DNA of 64,000 nt from Arenibacter catalasegens (lineage in GTDB: Bacteria; Bacteroidota; Bacteroidia; Flavobacteriales; Flavobacteriaceae): assembly GCF_002909235.1 (NCBI RefSeq), contig NZ_PHQQ01000013.1, positions 1 through 64,000 of the forward strand. Direction: 5' to 3'. The number at the start of each line of letters is the position of its first letter. Within the stretch, counting starts at the first letter, position 1. The position numbers and the translations under genes were made by a program. Positions 37,001 through 45,847 of the stretch are shown piece after piece. The notes beneath the pieces were generated by a model. The model made no database searches. It had not been told where the DNA came from and was given only the letters and a program-made list of their open reading frames with translations.

Positions 37001-37993
37001 GTCATAAAAACTATAGGGCAAATATGGTTCAATCTTCGAAATACCGGTTTGCATGGCCAACCACAAAGCCTTGTGATCATCAACGACCATTCCATGGACT
37101 TGATTGTTCAAAATTCCATCGTACACTGTTAGCGTCCTAATCTGTTTACCATATTGATCCATAAAGATCACTCCCGCTTTCAAGGTCGCAAAGGCGTATG
37201 TAGAATCGGGCATTTGCTCCCCTGCGTATAATAGATTCTCTAGAAGATAATAGTCTACCTCACTTTCCATCTTTACCACCTCTTTTCCGGTATAGATAAA
37301 TAGACCTCCACTCCTTGTTGCAAAGAGCACCTGATTTTTTTTATAGGGTAAAGCAACAATTACTTTTAAATCTTTAAAAATTCTACCACCGGGAATGATG
37401 GCCAAGGAATCCCCTTGAAGTTTATAGAGTCCCTGATCCGTTATCCTTACATAGACTTGTCCATTTACCTGGAACTCCCTGTGGATTACTCCCGTATGAG
37501 GTATTATTTTCATCTCCCCATCCTGCCAATTATAAATCTCGTCGTCGGACACAAATAATACTCGATCTTCATTTGGGAATATGCGCCAAACCGTGGCATT
37601 TAAAGGATGGGCTGCAGGGATTTCTGCCGTTAAGGAACGATACACAAGAAAACCCAAGGAGTCGGGTTCCAAATAACCCAGTTCCCTATCACCACCTACC
37701 CACTTTTTATTATTCCCATCGACCACCACAGTGCGTACTGCGTTTAATCCCGGCGACGTAATAAATCTCCAAGTAGCTCCATCATACTCAAGAATACCCT
37801 CTCCATTGGCGACATATATAAAACCCTCCTTATCTTCAGTTATAAACCAATTCTGGTAATGTGCCTGATAATCTTCGTGGCTATAATTTTTTAATGAGAA
37901 AAAACCCAATTCAAAATTATCCTCACTCTTCTGGGAAAGTAGTAAAGAGGTTAGAAGTAAACAAAGGGGGAGAATGAACTCTTTCATCTCCAA
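34025..37993 (-). CDS. hybrid two-component system sensor/regulator (SusR-type HTCS)
   Basis: This 1322-residue protein combines all steps of signalling. It has a signal peptide, a periplasmic two-component propeller made of repeats such as DHKALWLAMQTGISKI, a Y_Y_Y domain, and a membrane helix (AYLFYFLAFLVFLWAMLKL). A histidine kinase follows, with the phospho-accepting H828 in ISHEFRTPLTL and ATPase motifs SDSGRGIP and GSGIGLSLSKDL. The receiver domain has D1126 in ITDLMMPKMDG, and a C-terminal AraC DNA-binding domain starts near residue 1220. HTCS proteins bind oligosaccharides and switch on polysaccharide-use loci. No susC/susD genes are adjacent, so its target is elsewhere or is one of the neighbouring secreted genes. 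Confidence 0.95.
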   Translation of the reverse strand: MEMKEFILPLCLLLTSLLLSQKSEDNFELGFFSLKNYSHEDYQAHYQNWFITEDKEGFIYVANGEGILEYDGATWRFITSPGLNAVRTVVVDGNNKKWVGGDRELGYLEPDSLGFLVYRSLTAEIPAAHPLNATVWRIFPNEDRVLFVSDDEIYNWQDGEMKIIPHTGVIHREFQVNGQVYVRITDQGLYKLQGDSLAIIPGGRIFKDLKVIVALPYKKNQVLFATRSGGLFIYTGKEVVKMESEVDYYLLENLLYAGEQMPDSTYAFATLKAGVIFMDQYGKQIRTLTVYDGILNNQVHGMVVDDHKALWLAMQTGISKIEPYLPYSFYDKRLGLEGTVSDIISHKGELYVGTYNGLFKLGKHIENRSLEFKRTPEIGTGCFSLLSLGEDLLAGTAEGTFLISNNVVSKIAYLPGTRVLHQSTSNPNRVFVGQMYGLSTIYNNNGHWEKEKDIDQIVEDIKFIDEDASGAIWLGTTLNKVIKLTLPSSVSTSELSLNEIKVNRYQNGLPGGPINMYLIQNEVLVTSNGEGGPLFKLDIVSESFLPEAHFGKKFGLDSLYVYPRAYQKKGEHIILESNPIVGRRYRFSATGDGQGHYLVKRVYDERFRSTTEFSAFWESRNILWLGGEEIIKYDLNTTFNFQPLFKTHIRKVTLGGDSAIFGGSTKMVVIPQLKYSNKRLRFEFAAISSDDNKYQYQLVGFEDTWSDWSNEVKKDYTNLREGDYSFRARAQNIYGSISSSGSFYFEILPPWYRTWGAYLFYFLAFLVFLWAMLKLRSRQLKAKNVALERLIAVRTSEVRHQANQLKVQAEKLQDLDKAKSRFFANISHEFRTPLTLIKGPIENLEKNFSQKLNIETVKMIRRNTDRLLHMVNQLLDLSKIDDGSLRLSPTEGDIFKCLRAATSSFNSLAAQRDMDYRVEIPNTVLWTSFDRDKLENIVYNLLGNAFKFSEDGSEISFTSDFRKQQLQLMVSDSGRGIPRDQLPFIFDRFYQVDNSTTKEKEGSGIGLSLSKDLVELMEGTITVSSDVNKGTLFIVKLPLQKIRITSKKTEVLKLENEFFNYSPGTYDLLAMDKTEMANILLIEDNADMRYYIKGQISKFYKVIEAVNGEAGLQLAIKDPPDLIITDLMMPKMDGIELCRLLKTHLSTSHIPVIMLTAKAGMANKIEGLETGADDYLTKPFDGMELMVRIKNLIKQRQTLRELFAHREAQLDPKKVTVTSIDQKFLESVLVLLEQKFSDPSFGVPEMQAALAMSKTQLHRKLKALTNEAPGELLRNFRLKRAAKLLLQKADSVTQIAYIVGFNNLSYFAKCFKELYGVSPSAY

Positions 37994-38236
37994 CGGTTTA
38001 TAGCTACAAGATATCCAATTTTGATGTATTTACCATCAACCTAAAAGAAAATATCATAATTCCCTATATCAATACTTAAGTTCCTTAATGTATAGGACAT
38101 AAAATTATTGAAATCTAGTGAACCCATCCTAAAGCTCCCATAATTACTGCCAATATATTTTTACGATAAACCTGTATTCATTTATAAAATCTCATTCTCA
38201 TCAAATCCTTAAACCTAATGGACAAACACTACTATG

Positions 38237-38268
38237 CAAAAAGGCCCTCCATGAGGGCCTTTTTTGTT
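38237..38268. terminator. bidirectional terminator at the end of the suf operon
   Basis: GGCCCTC pairs with GAGGGCC around a short loop, flanked by A5 on the left and T6 on the right, so the stem extends to about 12 bp. It lies 23 bp beyond the stop of the DUF3078 gene, the last gene of the suf row. Confidence 0.85.
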
Positions 38269-38290
38269 TTACACTGGTTGGTATTGCCAT

Positions 38291-39223
38291 TTAGAATGAA
38301 TAGTTAAGTCCAAATAGCCAATAGGTCTGTAAATCGTTGTCAACTGAAGCAAAAGTAGGTGTCGGATCACCCACATCTAAATTACCAATAGCATAATTTA
38401 ATGCCTCCTGCTTGTTGTCTCTTAGGCCAAATTCAAATCCCACCCCAATACCTTTCCATAAGGTATATCCGAATGAGTTGGTCCAGGTCCAGTTAGAATA
38501 ATCCGCGCTTTTATAGCTCTGAAACAATGAAAGATTGGTTTTAAAATTAACCTTGCCCAATTGTCTGGTATAATCGGCCACAATCTTGGCACCCAAGGAA
38601 GATTCAAAAACGTTATCACCAGAACTGAAAACAAAGTTGTAGTTTAAGGGGTGAATGACCACCACCAAATCAGCAATGGGCGTCCAAGTAGCACCAACCC
38701 CAATATCCAAATAGCCCGGGTCATTAAAATTATCAATAATAGTTGTCCTATACTCCCCCAAGGTAGATATGGCGAACTTGTCACTCAATTTCTGACCATA
38801 TAAAGAAGTTATATTAAAAACGTCGGTAGCTGATTGGAAACTATCGTCATCGGTTTCAATATCCTTATCATCAATTTTTACCCACCCAAGATTGATATTC
38901 AATGAGTTTCTCCAGAAATACTTAGGCTGGTTAAGATTTGCAAAGGCATTTGTGGTAATTCCTATATTTCCAGCACTAGAATTTGGAGCCCCTTTAGCGT
39001 ACCAATTGTTAAATCCGGAGAGACTGGCACCTATAGTTCCAAAAGCTCCCTTTTTCCAACCGGGTAGGGCATTAATTTTGCCTTGAATAGCATCTACGCG
39101 GCCTTGGATGGCGGAAATTGAATCTTTTTTACTCGCTTTTTCAGCTTTTAACTCCTCCAAAGTTTGGGCAACAGAAATGTTTATAGCCAACAAAGTGACC
39201 ATTGTTAGGATAATTCTCTTCAT
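38291..39223 (-). CDS. DUF3078 family protein, probable outer-membrane beta-barrel
   Basis: From the ATG at 39223 the protein has 310 residues with a signal peptide ending near INISVAQ. A short coiled region follows (EELKAEKASKKDSISAIQGR), then alternating amphipathic strands ending in WLFGLNYSF, with a terminal aromatic residue as in outer-membrane barrels. The pattern fits DUF3078, of unknown function and common in Bacteroidetes. It is the last gene before the terminator at 38237-38268 and has its own -7 box, so it can be transcribed with or without suf genes. The longer frame up to 39349 overlaps DUF2480 and is rejected. Confidence 0.8.
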   Translation of the reverse strand: MKRIILTMVTLLAINISVAQTLEELKAEKASKKDSISAIQGRVDAIQGKINALPGWKKGAFGTIGASLSGFNNWYAKGAPNSSAGNIGITTNAFANLNQPKYFWRNSLNINLGWVKIDDKDIETDDDSFQSATDVFNITSLYGQKLSDKFAISTLGEYRTTIIDNFNDPGYLDIGVGATWTPIADLVVVIHPLNYNFVFSSGDNVFESSLGAKIVADYTRQLGKVNFKTNLSLFQSYKSADYSNWTWTNSFGYTLWKGIGVGFEFGLRDNKQEALNYAIGNLDVGDPTPTFASVDNDLQTYWLFGLNYSF

Positions 39224-39251
39224 AATAGAAAGTGTTTTATTTATAGTAAAA

Positions 39252-39259
39252 CAAAAATA
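39252..39259 (-). promoter_or_regulatory. TAnnTTTG -7 box of the DUF3078 gene
   Basis: On the minus strand TATTTTTG is an exact match 28 bp before the ATG at 39223. No -33 TTG is visible at the usual spacing. Confidence 0.4.
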
Positions 39260-39296
39260 AGAAATGTTGAATAAATTGAAGGAGAGATATTGACCG

Positions 39297-39800
39297 TTAT
39301 TTTGCCTTAAACAAGGGTACAGAGGAACAGGCCTCCCCGTACATGACACTTTTAGCTACAGCCTGAATTTTGGTTGTGGCCCATAAATAGGCGTTTGGTG
39401 GTACAGGTTTATTGGAACAGCCCTTGATTATCACCGGTTTATCCACAAATTCGGAAACATCCAAATTTTCCAATATGGATTGAAAGAGGGAGGATTCCAA
39501 CAACTCCAAATCTCCAATAATAATTTTCAGGGCATAGGGTTGTAGTTTGGTAGAAATAAGCATATATGCCCAACCTGGAATAATAGCGTCCGAAGAGCAG
39601 GTCAATGCCACATAAGCATCCTTGTATTTACTCCAATCATGTTCTTCCAAATGTGCCCGAAATTCCCCTTCCCTAAGTATTAAACCCTCGTACAACCAAT
39701 CCTTAATATCCATAAGTATCCTATTCCCTTTAGGGTATAAGTCCTCTAGGTTAAAAGTCACCAATTTACTTTGGGAAACACGATTTATAATTTCAGACAT
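39297..39800 (-). CDS. DUF2480 family protein in the suf operon
   Basis: The 167-residue cytoplasmic protein matches DUF2480, a Bacteroidetes family of unknown function. Conserved-looking parts are the N-terminal SKLVTFNLEDLYP, ALTCSSDAIIPGWAYMLI, and VIIKGCSNKPVPPNAY with a cysteine in a GCS motif. The two cysteine-containing stretches and its fixed place after the DUF59 gene suggest a role in Fe-S assembly or repair, which is inference. Confidence 0.8.
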   Translation of the reverse strand: MSEIINRVSQSKLVTFNLEDLYPKGNRILMDIKDWLYEGLILREGEFRAHLEEHDWSKYKDAYVALTCSSDAIIPGWAYMLISTKLQPYALKIIIGDLELLESSLFQSILENLDVSEFVDKPVIIKGCSNKPVPPNAYLWATTKIQAVAKSVMYGEACSSVPLFKAK

Positions 39801-39874
39801 AAATTTTAAGTTTTGCTATATAAGAGGTAACCGGCAAATCTAATAGAATTATTAGTTAGGTTCAAGGTCTCGAA

Positions 39875-40207
39875 CTACAGCATCCCAAGTTCCAGTTTGG
39901 CCTCTTCACTCATTAATTCTTGGGTCCAAGGTGGATCAAAAGTAATTTCTACCTCAACATCTTTTAATTCGTCAATAGACTTCACCTTTTCTTCCACTTC
40001 CATAGGGAGCGACTCGGCAACAGGGCAGTTGGGTGAAGTTAAGGTCATCAAAATTTTAACTTCATTTTCCTCATTGACAAAAACATCATAAATCAACCCT
40101 AATTCATAAATATCCACAGGTATTTCGGGGTCATAAATTGTTTTTAAGACCCTTACTATTTTTTCTCCTAATTCCTGTGTGTCTATAGTTTCTATTTCTT
40201 CGCTCAT
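39875..40207 (-). CDS. DUF59/MIP18-type Fe-S assembly protein (SufT-like)
   Basis: The 110-residue protein is a single DUF59 (MIP18) domain: VLKTIYDPEIPVDIYELGLI, VKILMTLTSPNCPVAESLP with the conserved cysteine, and VEITFDPPWTQELMSEEA. SufT-like proteins help mature Fe-S proteins. It lies between sufE and the DUF2480 gene and belongs to the suf operon. Confidence 0.9.
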   Translation of the reverse strand: MSEEIETIDTQELGEKIVRVLKTIYDPEIPVDIYELGLIYDVFVNEENEVKILMTLTSPNCPVAESLPMEVEEKVKSIDELKDVEVEITFDPPWTQELMSEEAKLELGML

Positions 40208-40240
40208 TCTTTTGAATATTTATTGCTTGCACAATAGTCT

Positions 40241-40259
40241 CCCATTAAAATTTAATGGG
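40241..40259. promoter_or_regulatory. 19-bp near-perfect palindrome between sufE and the DUF59 gene
   Basis: CCCATTAAA and TTTAATGGG are separated by a single A. The site lies inside the operon, between two minus-strand genes, and has no T-run, so it is more likely an RNA processing or DNA-binding site than a terminator. Confidence 0.35.
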
Positions 40260-40268
40260 CCGGACCAA

Positions 40269-40691
40269 TTAATTTAATTGCGTTTGGTATGCCACGGCAT
40301 ACAATTTCAATTGTTTTATCATACTAACCAAACCATTGGCCCTAGTAGGTGATAAATGTTCTTTTAAACCGATCTCATCAATAAAATGGGTCTCGGATTC
40401 TATAATATCCTTAGGTTTTTGATTACTAAAGACCCTAATTAATATAGCAATGATACCTTTTGTGATTATGGCGTCACTATCTGCCGTAAATACCAATTTA
40501 TCATCTTCCAGTTCTGCATGTACCCAAACCTTACTCTGGCATCCCTTAATAATATTATCATCGGTTTTGTACTGCTCCTTGATCATTGGCAGGGATTTTC
40601 CAAGCTCTATCATATACTCATAGCGCTGCATCCAATCTTCGAACATGGAAAACTCATCAACGATCTCTTCTTGAATTTCTTTTATACTCAT
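40269..40691 (-). CDS. sufE: SufE sulfur acceptor protein
   Basis: SufE receives persulfide from SufS and passes it to the SufBCD scaffold. From the ATG at 40691 the protein has 140 residues with the acceptor cysteine C51 in IKGCQSKVW. The typical LGKSLPMIKEQYK and ANGLVSMIKQLK are present. The frame extends 15 codons further up, but the shorter start gives the family's normal N-terminus. It follows sufS by about 100 bp. Confidence 0.95.
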   Translation of the reverse strand: MSIKEIQEEIVDEFSMFEDWMQRYEYMIELGKSLPMIKEQYKTDDNIIKGCQSKVWVHAELEDDKLVFTADSDAIITKGIIAILIRVFSNQKPKDIIESETHFIDEIGLKEHLSPTRANGLVSMIKQLKLYAVAYQTQLN

Positions 40692-40797
40692 ATCTAATTT
40701 TTGTACCCCTTTACAAACGGTAACAATTCCATGCAAAAATACAATAAGTAATTCTGCATATCAACTATTTAAAATATTGAAAATTAACTCTATGAGG

Positions 40798-42024
40798 TTA
40801 AGACAACATTGTTTTTGCCCGGCGAACACTTGCCACCAAAACATCTACTTCTTCCTTGGTATTATAAAAACTAAAGCTGGCCCTTACGGTGCCAGGAATT
40901 TTATAAAAATCCATAATGGGTTGGGCACAATGATGTCCTGTCCTTACAGCTACACCCAATTTATCCAATATACTCCCAATATCATAGGGATGAAGACCTT
41001 CTATGTTAAAAGAAATCACTGCTGTCTTTTCTTCAAAATTACCGTAAATTCTTAATCCCTCAATAGCTAGAAGTTCTTTGGATGCATATTCCAAAAGCTC
41101 GTGTTCGTATTGGGCTATGGCATCAAAACCAATAGCATTCATATAGTCCAAAGCAGCTCCAAAGGCAATTCCACCACAAATATTCGGGGTGCCGGCCTCA
41201 AACTTGTGCGGAAGATCCGCATAAGTAGTCTTTTCAAAAGTTACTTCTGCAATCATTTCACCTCCACCTTGGTAAGGTGGTAACTTGTTTAACCACTCCT
41301 CTTTCCCATAAAGCATTCCGACTCCTGTAGGTCCACACATTTTATGGGCTGAAACTACGTAAAAATCCACGTCTAATTTCTGTACATCGGCCTTTATATG
41401 TGGCGCAGCTTGGGCACCATCAATTAAAACCGCAGCACCAACATTATGGGCAGCAATAATTATTTCCTCTATTGGATTAATAGTACCCAAAGCGTTTGAA
41501 ACATGGTTACAAAATACCAATTTGGTGCGGTGCGACAGTATTTTATGGTATTCTTCCATAATCAATTTACCTTCCACACTCATTGGAATCACTTTTAACA
41601 CAGCTCCTGTCCGCTCACAGAGCATTTGCCAAGGAACTATGTTGGAATGGTGCTCCAATGCGGAAACAACAATTTCATCCCCCTTTTTCAAAAAAGAGGT
41701 AAAACCATTGGCTACTAAATTTATACCATGAGTAGTTCCGGAAGTAAAAATAATTTCATGAGGCTTAGCTGCATTAAAATGCTTTTGTATTTTCTGCCGT
41801 GCCTGTTCATAAACATCTGTTGCCTCTTGAGACAGCGTATGCACCCCTCTGTGGATATTTGCATTATAGTTACAGTAATAATCCACAATGGCGTCTATAA
41901 CCTTCTGGGGGGTCTGGGATGTAGCAGCATTGTCTAGATACACCAAGGGATAGCCATTAACTTTCCTATTTAAGATTGGAAAGTCACTACGTATGCTCAA
42001 TATATCGAAAACAGTTTGTATCAT
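40798..42024 (-). CDS. sufS: cysteine desulfurase SufS
   Basis: SufS takes sulfur from cysteine with pyridoxal phosphate, leaving a persulfide on its active-site cysteine. The 408-residue protein has the N-terminal YLDNAATSQTPQKVIDAI, the PLP lysine in VVSAHKMCGPTG, and active-site C366 in RTGHHCAQPIM, as in group II desulfurases. It sits between sufD (42-bp gap) and sufE, in the order usual for Bacteroidetes. Confidence 0.97.
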   Translation of the reverse strand: MIQTVFDILSIRSDFPILNRKVNGYPLVYLDNAATSQTPQKVIDAIVDYYCNYNANIHRGVHTLSQEATDVYEQARQKIQKHFNAAKPHEIIFTSGTTHGINLVANGFTSFLKKGDEIVVSALEHHSNIVPWQMLCERTGAVLKVIPMSVEGKLIMEEYHKILSHRTKLVFCNHVSNALGTINPIEEIIIAAHNVGAAVLIDGAQAAPHIKADVQKLDVDFYVVSAHKMCGPTGVGMLYGKEEWLNKLPPYQGGGEMIAEVTFEKTTYADLPHKFEAGTPNICGGIAFGAALDYMNAIGFDAIAQYEHELLEYASKELLAIEGLRIYGNFEEKTAVISFNIEGLHPYDIGSILDKLGVAVRTGHHCAQPIMDFYKIPGTVRASFSFYNTKEEVDVLVASVRRAKTMLS

Positions 42025-42066
42025 GGCAAAAATTCAATGCTGGGAATTACGTTGAATAGAAACTTT

Positions 42067-43383
42067 CTAAAGGTCAAATCCTAAACGAACGCCCAATTTG
42101 TTGGCAATTAATTTGTTGATCCTAACCTTTAATTCCGGGATTCGGACACTTTCCAAAACGTTATTGGCAAAAGCGTACATTAACAATGCCCTTGCTTCTT
42201 TTTTTGGAATTCCCCTAGACTGAAGATAAAATAAGGCCTCCTCGTCCAATTGCCCAATGGTACAACCGTGGGAGCATTTTACATCGTCTGCAAAAATCTC
42301 CAATTGAGGTTTTGTATTAATGGTAGCCTTGTCACTCATTAGAATATTATTGTTCTGTTGAAAGGCATTCGTCTTTTGAGCAATTTTATCTACAATAATC
42401 TTACCGTTGAAAACCCCAGTAGAATTTTCACCATAAATCCCCTTGTAATCCTGATGACTTTCACAATTGGGCTGTATATGATGCACCAATGTATGGTGGT
42501 CTATATGTTGTTTCTCCTCAATAATGGTAACCCCTTTCATGGTAGAATCTATCCTTTCTCCATTTTGATAGAAATTAAGGTTGTTTCGGGTTAATTTACC
42601 TCCAAAAGAAAACGTATGAACCTTTACAACACTACCGTCTTTCTGATCTATATAAGTATTGTCAATCAAGGAGGCAGTTGTTAAATCGTTCTGTACCTTG
42701 TAATAATCAACATTGGAATTCTTGGCAGCATAAATCTCTGTAACCGAATTGGTTAACACTTCATTTGCCGTTAAACTCTGATGGCGTTCAATAATTTGCA
42801 TCTCCGCATTTTCTTCAGCAATTATCAAATTTCTAGGCTGCAATAATAGTGCGGCTTCATTCCCAGTTGAAAAATGAACGATTTCTATAGGCTTTTTCGG
42901 AATCTTATTCTTGGGAATGTAAATATAGGCTCCTTCCCTGCTAAAAGCAGTATTCAAGGTAGTTAATGAATCGTCCTTAGAAGCTATTTTATTAAAATAA
43001 ACATCTATTATTTGCTTGTACATGGGTTTGTTCAAGGCGGAACTCATTAGACATACATCCACTCCGTCATGAGTAGTCTCCGACAAAAAAGAACTATACA
43101 CCCCATCCACAAAGACAATCTTATAAGTGTCTATTTCATGTATAAAGTATTTTTTTACATCCCTGTATTCCAACATACTCTCCTTTTTAGGAAAGATGCT
43201 ATAATCTATTTTTTGCAGTGTATTTAGGGATGTATATTTCCAGGCCTCCTCTTTTTTCGTAGGAAATCCTTTGGCTTCAAAATTTTTAATGGCCTCCGTG
43301 CGTATATCGTGTACAGGATGATCTACATCCACACCGTTTTCAAATGCCAAGAATGAAGAAACTAATTTTTCTTTTAAATCCAT
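42067..43383 (-). CDS. sufD: Fe-S scaffold subunit SufD
   Basis: SufD forms the SufBC2D scaffold with SufB and SufC. The 438-residue protein has the late conserved segment KCSHGCTIGQLDEEALFYLQSRGI, which contains the family's histidine and cysteine, and KTNAFQQNNNILMSD before it. It is full length. A short gap with direct repeats of AGTATTCAGT separates it from sufC. Confidence 0.95.
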   Translation of the reverse strand: MDLKEKLVSSFLAFENGVDVDHPVHDIRTEAIKNFEAKGFPTKKEEAWKYTSLNTLQKIDYSIFPKKESMLEYRDVKKYFIHEIDTYKIVFVDGVYSSFLSETTHDGVDVCLMSSALNKPMYKQIIDVYFNKIASKDDSLTTLNTAFSREGAYIYIPKNKIPKKPIEIVHFSTGNEAALLLQPRNLIIAEENAEMQIIERHQSLTANEVLTNSVTEIYAAKNSNVDYYKVQNDLTTASLIDNTYIDQKDGSVVKVHTFSFGGKLTRNNLNFYQNGERIDSTMKGVTIIEEKQHIDHHTLVHHIQPNCESHQDYKGIYGENSTGVFNGKIIVDKIAQKTNAFQQNNNILMSDKATINTKPQLEIFADDVKCSHGCTIGQLDEEALFYLQSRGIPKKEARALLMYAFANNVLESVRIPELKVRINKLIANKLGVRLGFDL

Positions 43384-43390
43384 CTTTTTA

Positions 43391-43432
43391 AGTATTCAGT
43401 AATTAGTATTCAGTTTTCAGTTTTGCAAACTG
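43391..43432. repeat. short direct repeats and palindrome between sufC and sufD
   Basis: AGTATTCAGT occurs at 43391 and again at 43405, a 14-bp period, and is followed by CAGTTT-TGC-AAACTG at 43418-43432. Significance is unknown; similar ATTCAGT-rich stretches are common in this phylum. Confidence 0.35.
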
Positions 43433-43455
43433 TAGAGTGAACACTGTCAACTTAT

Positions 43456-44208
43456 TTAAATAACAGTTTCCGGTTTCAACCAATCGTACCCTTTTTCTTC
43501 CAATTCCAAAGCTAGGTCCTTGGTGCCAGATTTAACGATCTTTCCGTTGTGCAATACATGAACAAAATCCGGAACTATATATTCCAATAAACGTTGGTAA
43601 TGGGTAATAACAATGACTGCGTTGTCTTTGCTCTTTAATTTATTTACCCCATTGGCTACAATACGCAAGGCATCAATATCCAAACCGGAATCCGTTTCAT
43701 CCAAAATGGCCAATTTAGGCTCCAACATGGCCATTTGAAAAATCTCGTTCCTTTTTTTCTCTCCTCCGGAAAACCCTTCGTTCAAGGAGCGCGATAAAAA
43801 TTTCCTGTCAATTTCCAACATTTCTGATTTCTCACGAATCAATTTCAACATATCCTTAGCAGGCATATCTTCCAATCCCTTAGCTTTTCTAGATTCGTTA
43901 ATGGCCGTCTTCATGAAATTGGTCACGGAAACCCCAGGAATTTCAACGGGATATTGAAAGGAAAGAAATATTCCTTTATGTGCCCTATCTTCAGGCGAAG
44001 TGTCTTCTAGGTTTTCTCCTTCCATAATTACCTCTCCCTGGGTAATTTCAAATTCTTCCTTCCCGGCAATTACAGCCGCCAAGGTACTTTTACCTGAGCC
44101 GTTAGGCCCCATTATGGCATGTACTTCACCAGCATTAACCGTTAGGTTTATTCCCCTTAGTATCTCCTTATCTTCTACTCTAGCGTGTAAATTGTTAATT
44201 TTCAGCAT
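43456..44208 (-). CDS. sufC: Fe-S assembly ATPase SufC
   Basis: SufC is the ABC-type ATPase of the scaffold. The 250-residue protein has Walker A GPNGSGKST, signature motif GFSGGEKKRNE, Walker B LAILDETDSGLD and the H-loop in VIVITHYQRLL. GFSGGEKKR and SGLD are the SufC versions of these motifs. Order and length are normal. Confidence 0.97.
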   Translation of the reverse strand: MLKINNLHARVEDKEILRGINLTVNAGEVHAIMGPNGSGKSTLAAVIAGKEEFEITQGEVIMEGENLEDTSPEDRAHKGIFLSFQYPVEIPGVSVTNFMKTAINESRKAKGLEDMPAKDMLKLIREKSEMLEIDRKFLSRSLNEGFSGGEKKRNEIFQMAMLEPKLAILDETDSGLDIDALRIVANGVNKLKSKDNAVIVITHYQRLLEYIVPDFVHVLHNGKIVKSGTKDLALELEEKGYDWLKPETVI

Positions 44209-44360
44209 TGTTCTAAATTCAAATTATTTAAAATAATTGGCGCCTTCGGCATTTTATTAAAATCTTCTTTTTGATATTGTTATAAATCGGGTTGCAGTAT
44301 TTTTTCCTCTGGCTTATGAACCCTTCTTTGCAGAAGACTAGCCCTCAGAACCAATTTCCC

Positions 44361-45806
44361 TTATCCTACAGATCCCTCTAGACTTATTTCCAATAATTTT
44401 TGGGCTTCTACAGCAAATTCCATTGGTAATTTATTCAGTACTTCCTTGCTGAAGCCGTTTACGATCAAGGCTATTGCCTTTTCCGTATTTATCCCCCTCT
44501 GGTTGCAATAAAAGATTTGGTCCTCCCCAATTTTACTGGTAGTGGCCTCATGTTCTATTTGTGCGGTCTTGTTCTTTACTTCAATATATGGAAAGGTATG
44601 TGCTCCACATTCGTTCCCCATCAGCAAGGAATCACATTGGGAAAAGTTCCTGGCATTGTCGGCCCTACTATTAATCTGTACCAATCCACGGTAGCTGTTT
44701 TGGGATTTTCCAGCCGAGATACCTTTTGAAATAATGGTACTTCTGGTATTCTTTCCTAAATGGATCATTTTAGTACCAGTATCCGCCTGTTGATAATTAT
44801 TGGTAACGGCAATGGAATAAAATTCCCCTATGGAATTATCTCCTTTAAGTATACATGATGGATACTTCCAAGTAACTGCCGACCCAGTTTCTACCTGTGT
44901 CCAAGAAATTTTAGCATTCTTTTCGCACATTCCTCTTTTGGTCACAAAATTGAATACTCCCCCTACACCCTCTTTATTTCCAGGGAACCAGTTTTGGACG
45001 GTCGAGTACTTAATTTCGGAATCATCCAAAGCAATAAGCTCTACTACAGCAGCATGCAATTGGTTTTCATCACGGGAGGGCGCAGTACAACCTTCCAAGT
45101 AACTTACATAACTACCTTTATCGGCAATTACCAAGGTTCTTTCAAATTGTCCGGTACCTGCCTGATTAATTCTAAAATAAGTTGAAAGTTCCATAGGGCA
45201 GCGTACTCCTTTTGGAATGTAACAAAAAGACCCATCCGAAAAAACGGCCGAGTTAAGGGCTGCATAAAAGTTGTCCTTTTGGGGGACAACAGAACCTAAG
45301 TATTTCTTTACCAATTCAGGATGCTCTCTAATGGCCTCGGAAATGGAACAAAAAATTATTCCCTTTTCTCCAAGCGTCTTTTTAAAAGTGGTAGCTACCG
45401 ATACTGAATCCATAACGATATCTACGGCCACTCCCGCCAACTTCTTCTGTTCGTCCAAAGAAATACCCAATTTTTTGAAAGTGTCCAGCAATTCTGGATC
45501 TACTTCATCCAAACTGTCATACTTTGGCTTTTTATTAGGGGCGGAATAATAGGAGATGGCTTGAAAATCAGGTTTTTTATAGTGAACATTTGCCCATTCC
45601 GGCTCAACCATTTCTTTCCAAATCTTAAAGGATTCCAAGCGCCATAAGGTCATCCATTCAGGTTCTTCCTTCTTTTTGGAAATAGCGATGACTATTTCCT
45701 CATTTAAACCATTCGGAAACGTATCTGATTCTATATCTGTGTAGAAACCATATTCATACTCCTTGGTTTCCAACTCTTTTTTTAATTCTTCCTCTGTATA
45801 TGCCAT
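44361..45806 (-). CDS. sufB: Fe-S scaffold subunit SufB
   Basis: SufB holds the nascent Fe-S cluster in the SufBC2D complex. The 481-residue protein has the segments [40 protein letters not shown], and [23 protein letters not shown] with a conserved cysteine, plus [19 protein letters not shown] near the end. It is full length. A 152-bp gap follows before sufC. Confidence 0.97.
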   Translation of the reverse strand: MAYTEEELKKELETKEYEYGFYTDIESDTFPNGLNEEIVIAISKKKEEPEWMTLWRLESFKIWKEMVEPEWANVHYKKPDFQAISYYSAPNKKPKYDSLDEVDPELLDTFKKLGISLDEQKKLAGVAVDIVMDSVSVATTFKKTLGEKGIIFCSISEAIREHPELVKKYLGSVVPQKDNFYAALNSAVFSDGSFCYIPKGVRCPMELSTYFRINQAGTGQFERTLVIADKGSYVSYLEGCTAPSRDENQLHAAVVELIALDDSEIKYSTVQNWFPGNKEGVGGVFNFVTKRGMCEKNAKISWTQVETGSAVTWKYPSCILKGDNSIGEFYSIAVTNNYQQADTGTKMIHLGKNTRSTIISKGISAGKSQNSYRGLVQINSRADNARNFSQCDSLLMGNECGAHTFPYIEVKNKTAQIEHEATTSKIGEDQIFYCNQRGINTEKAIALIVNGFSKEVLNKLPMEFAVEAQKLLEISLEGSVG

Positions 45807-45847
45807 TCTTCCTAATTTATCAATTGTTTACTGTAACAATTGGCTAA

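Noticed and set aside
34025-37993. Complete polysaccharide utilisation locus around the hybrid sensor
   Set aside because: No susC, susD or glycosidase gene is next to it; the GH16 and propeller genes are over 30 kb away.
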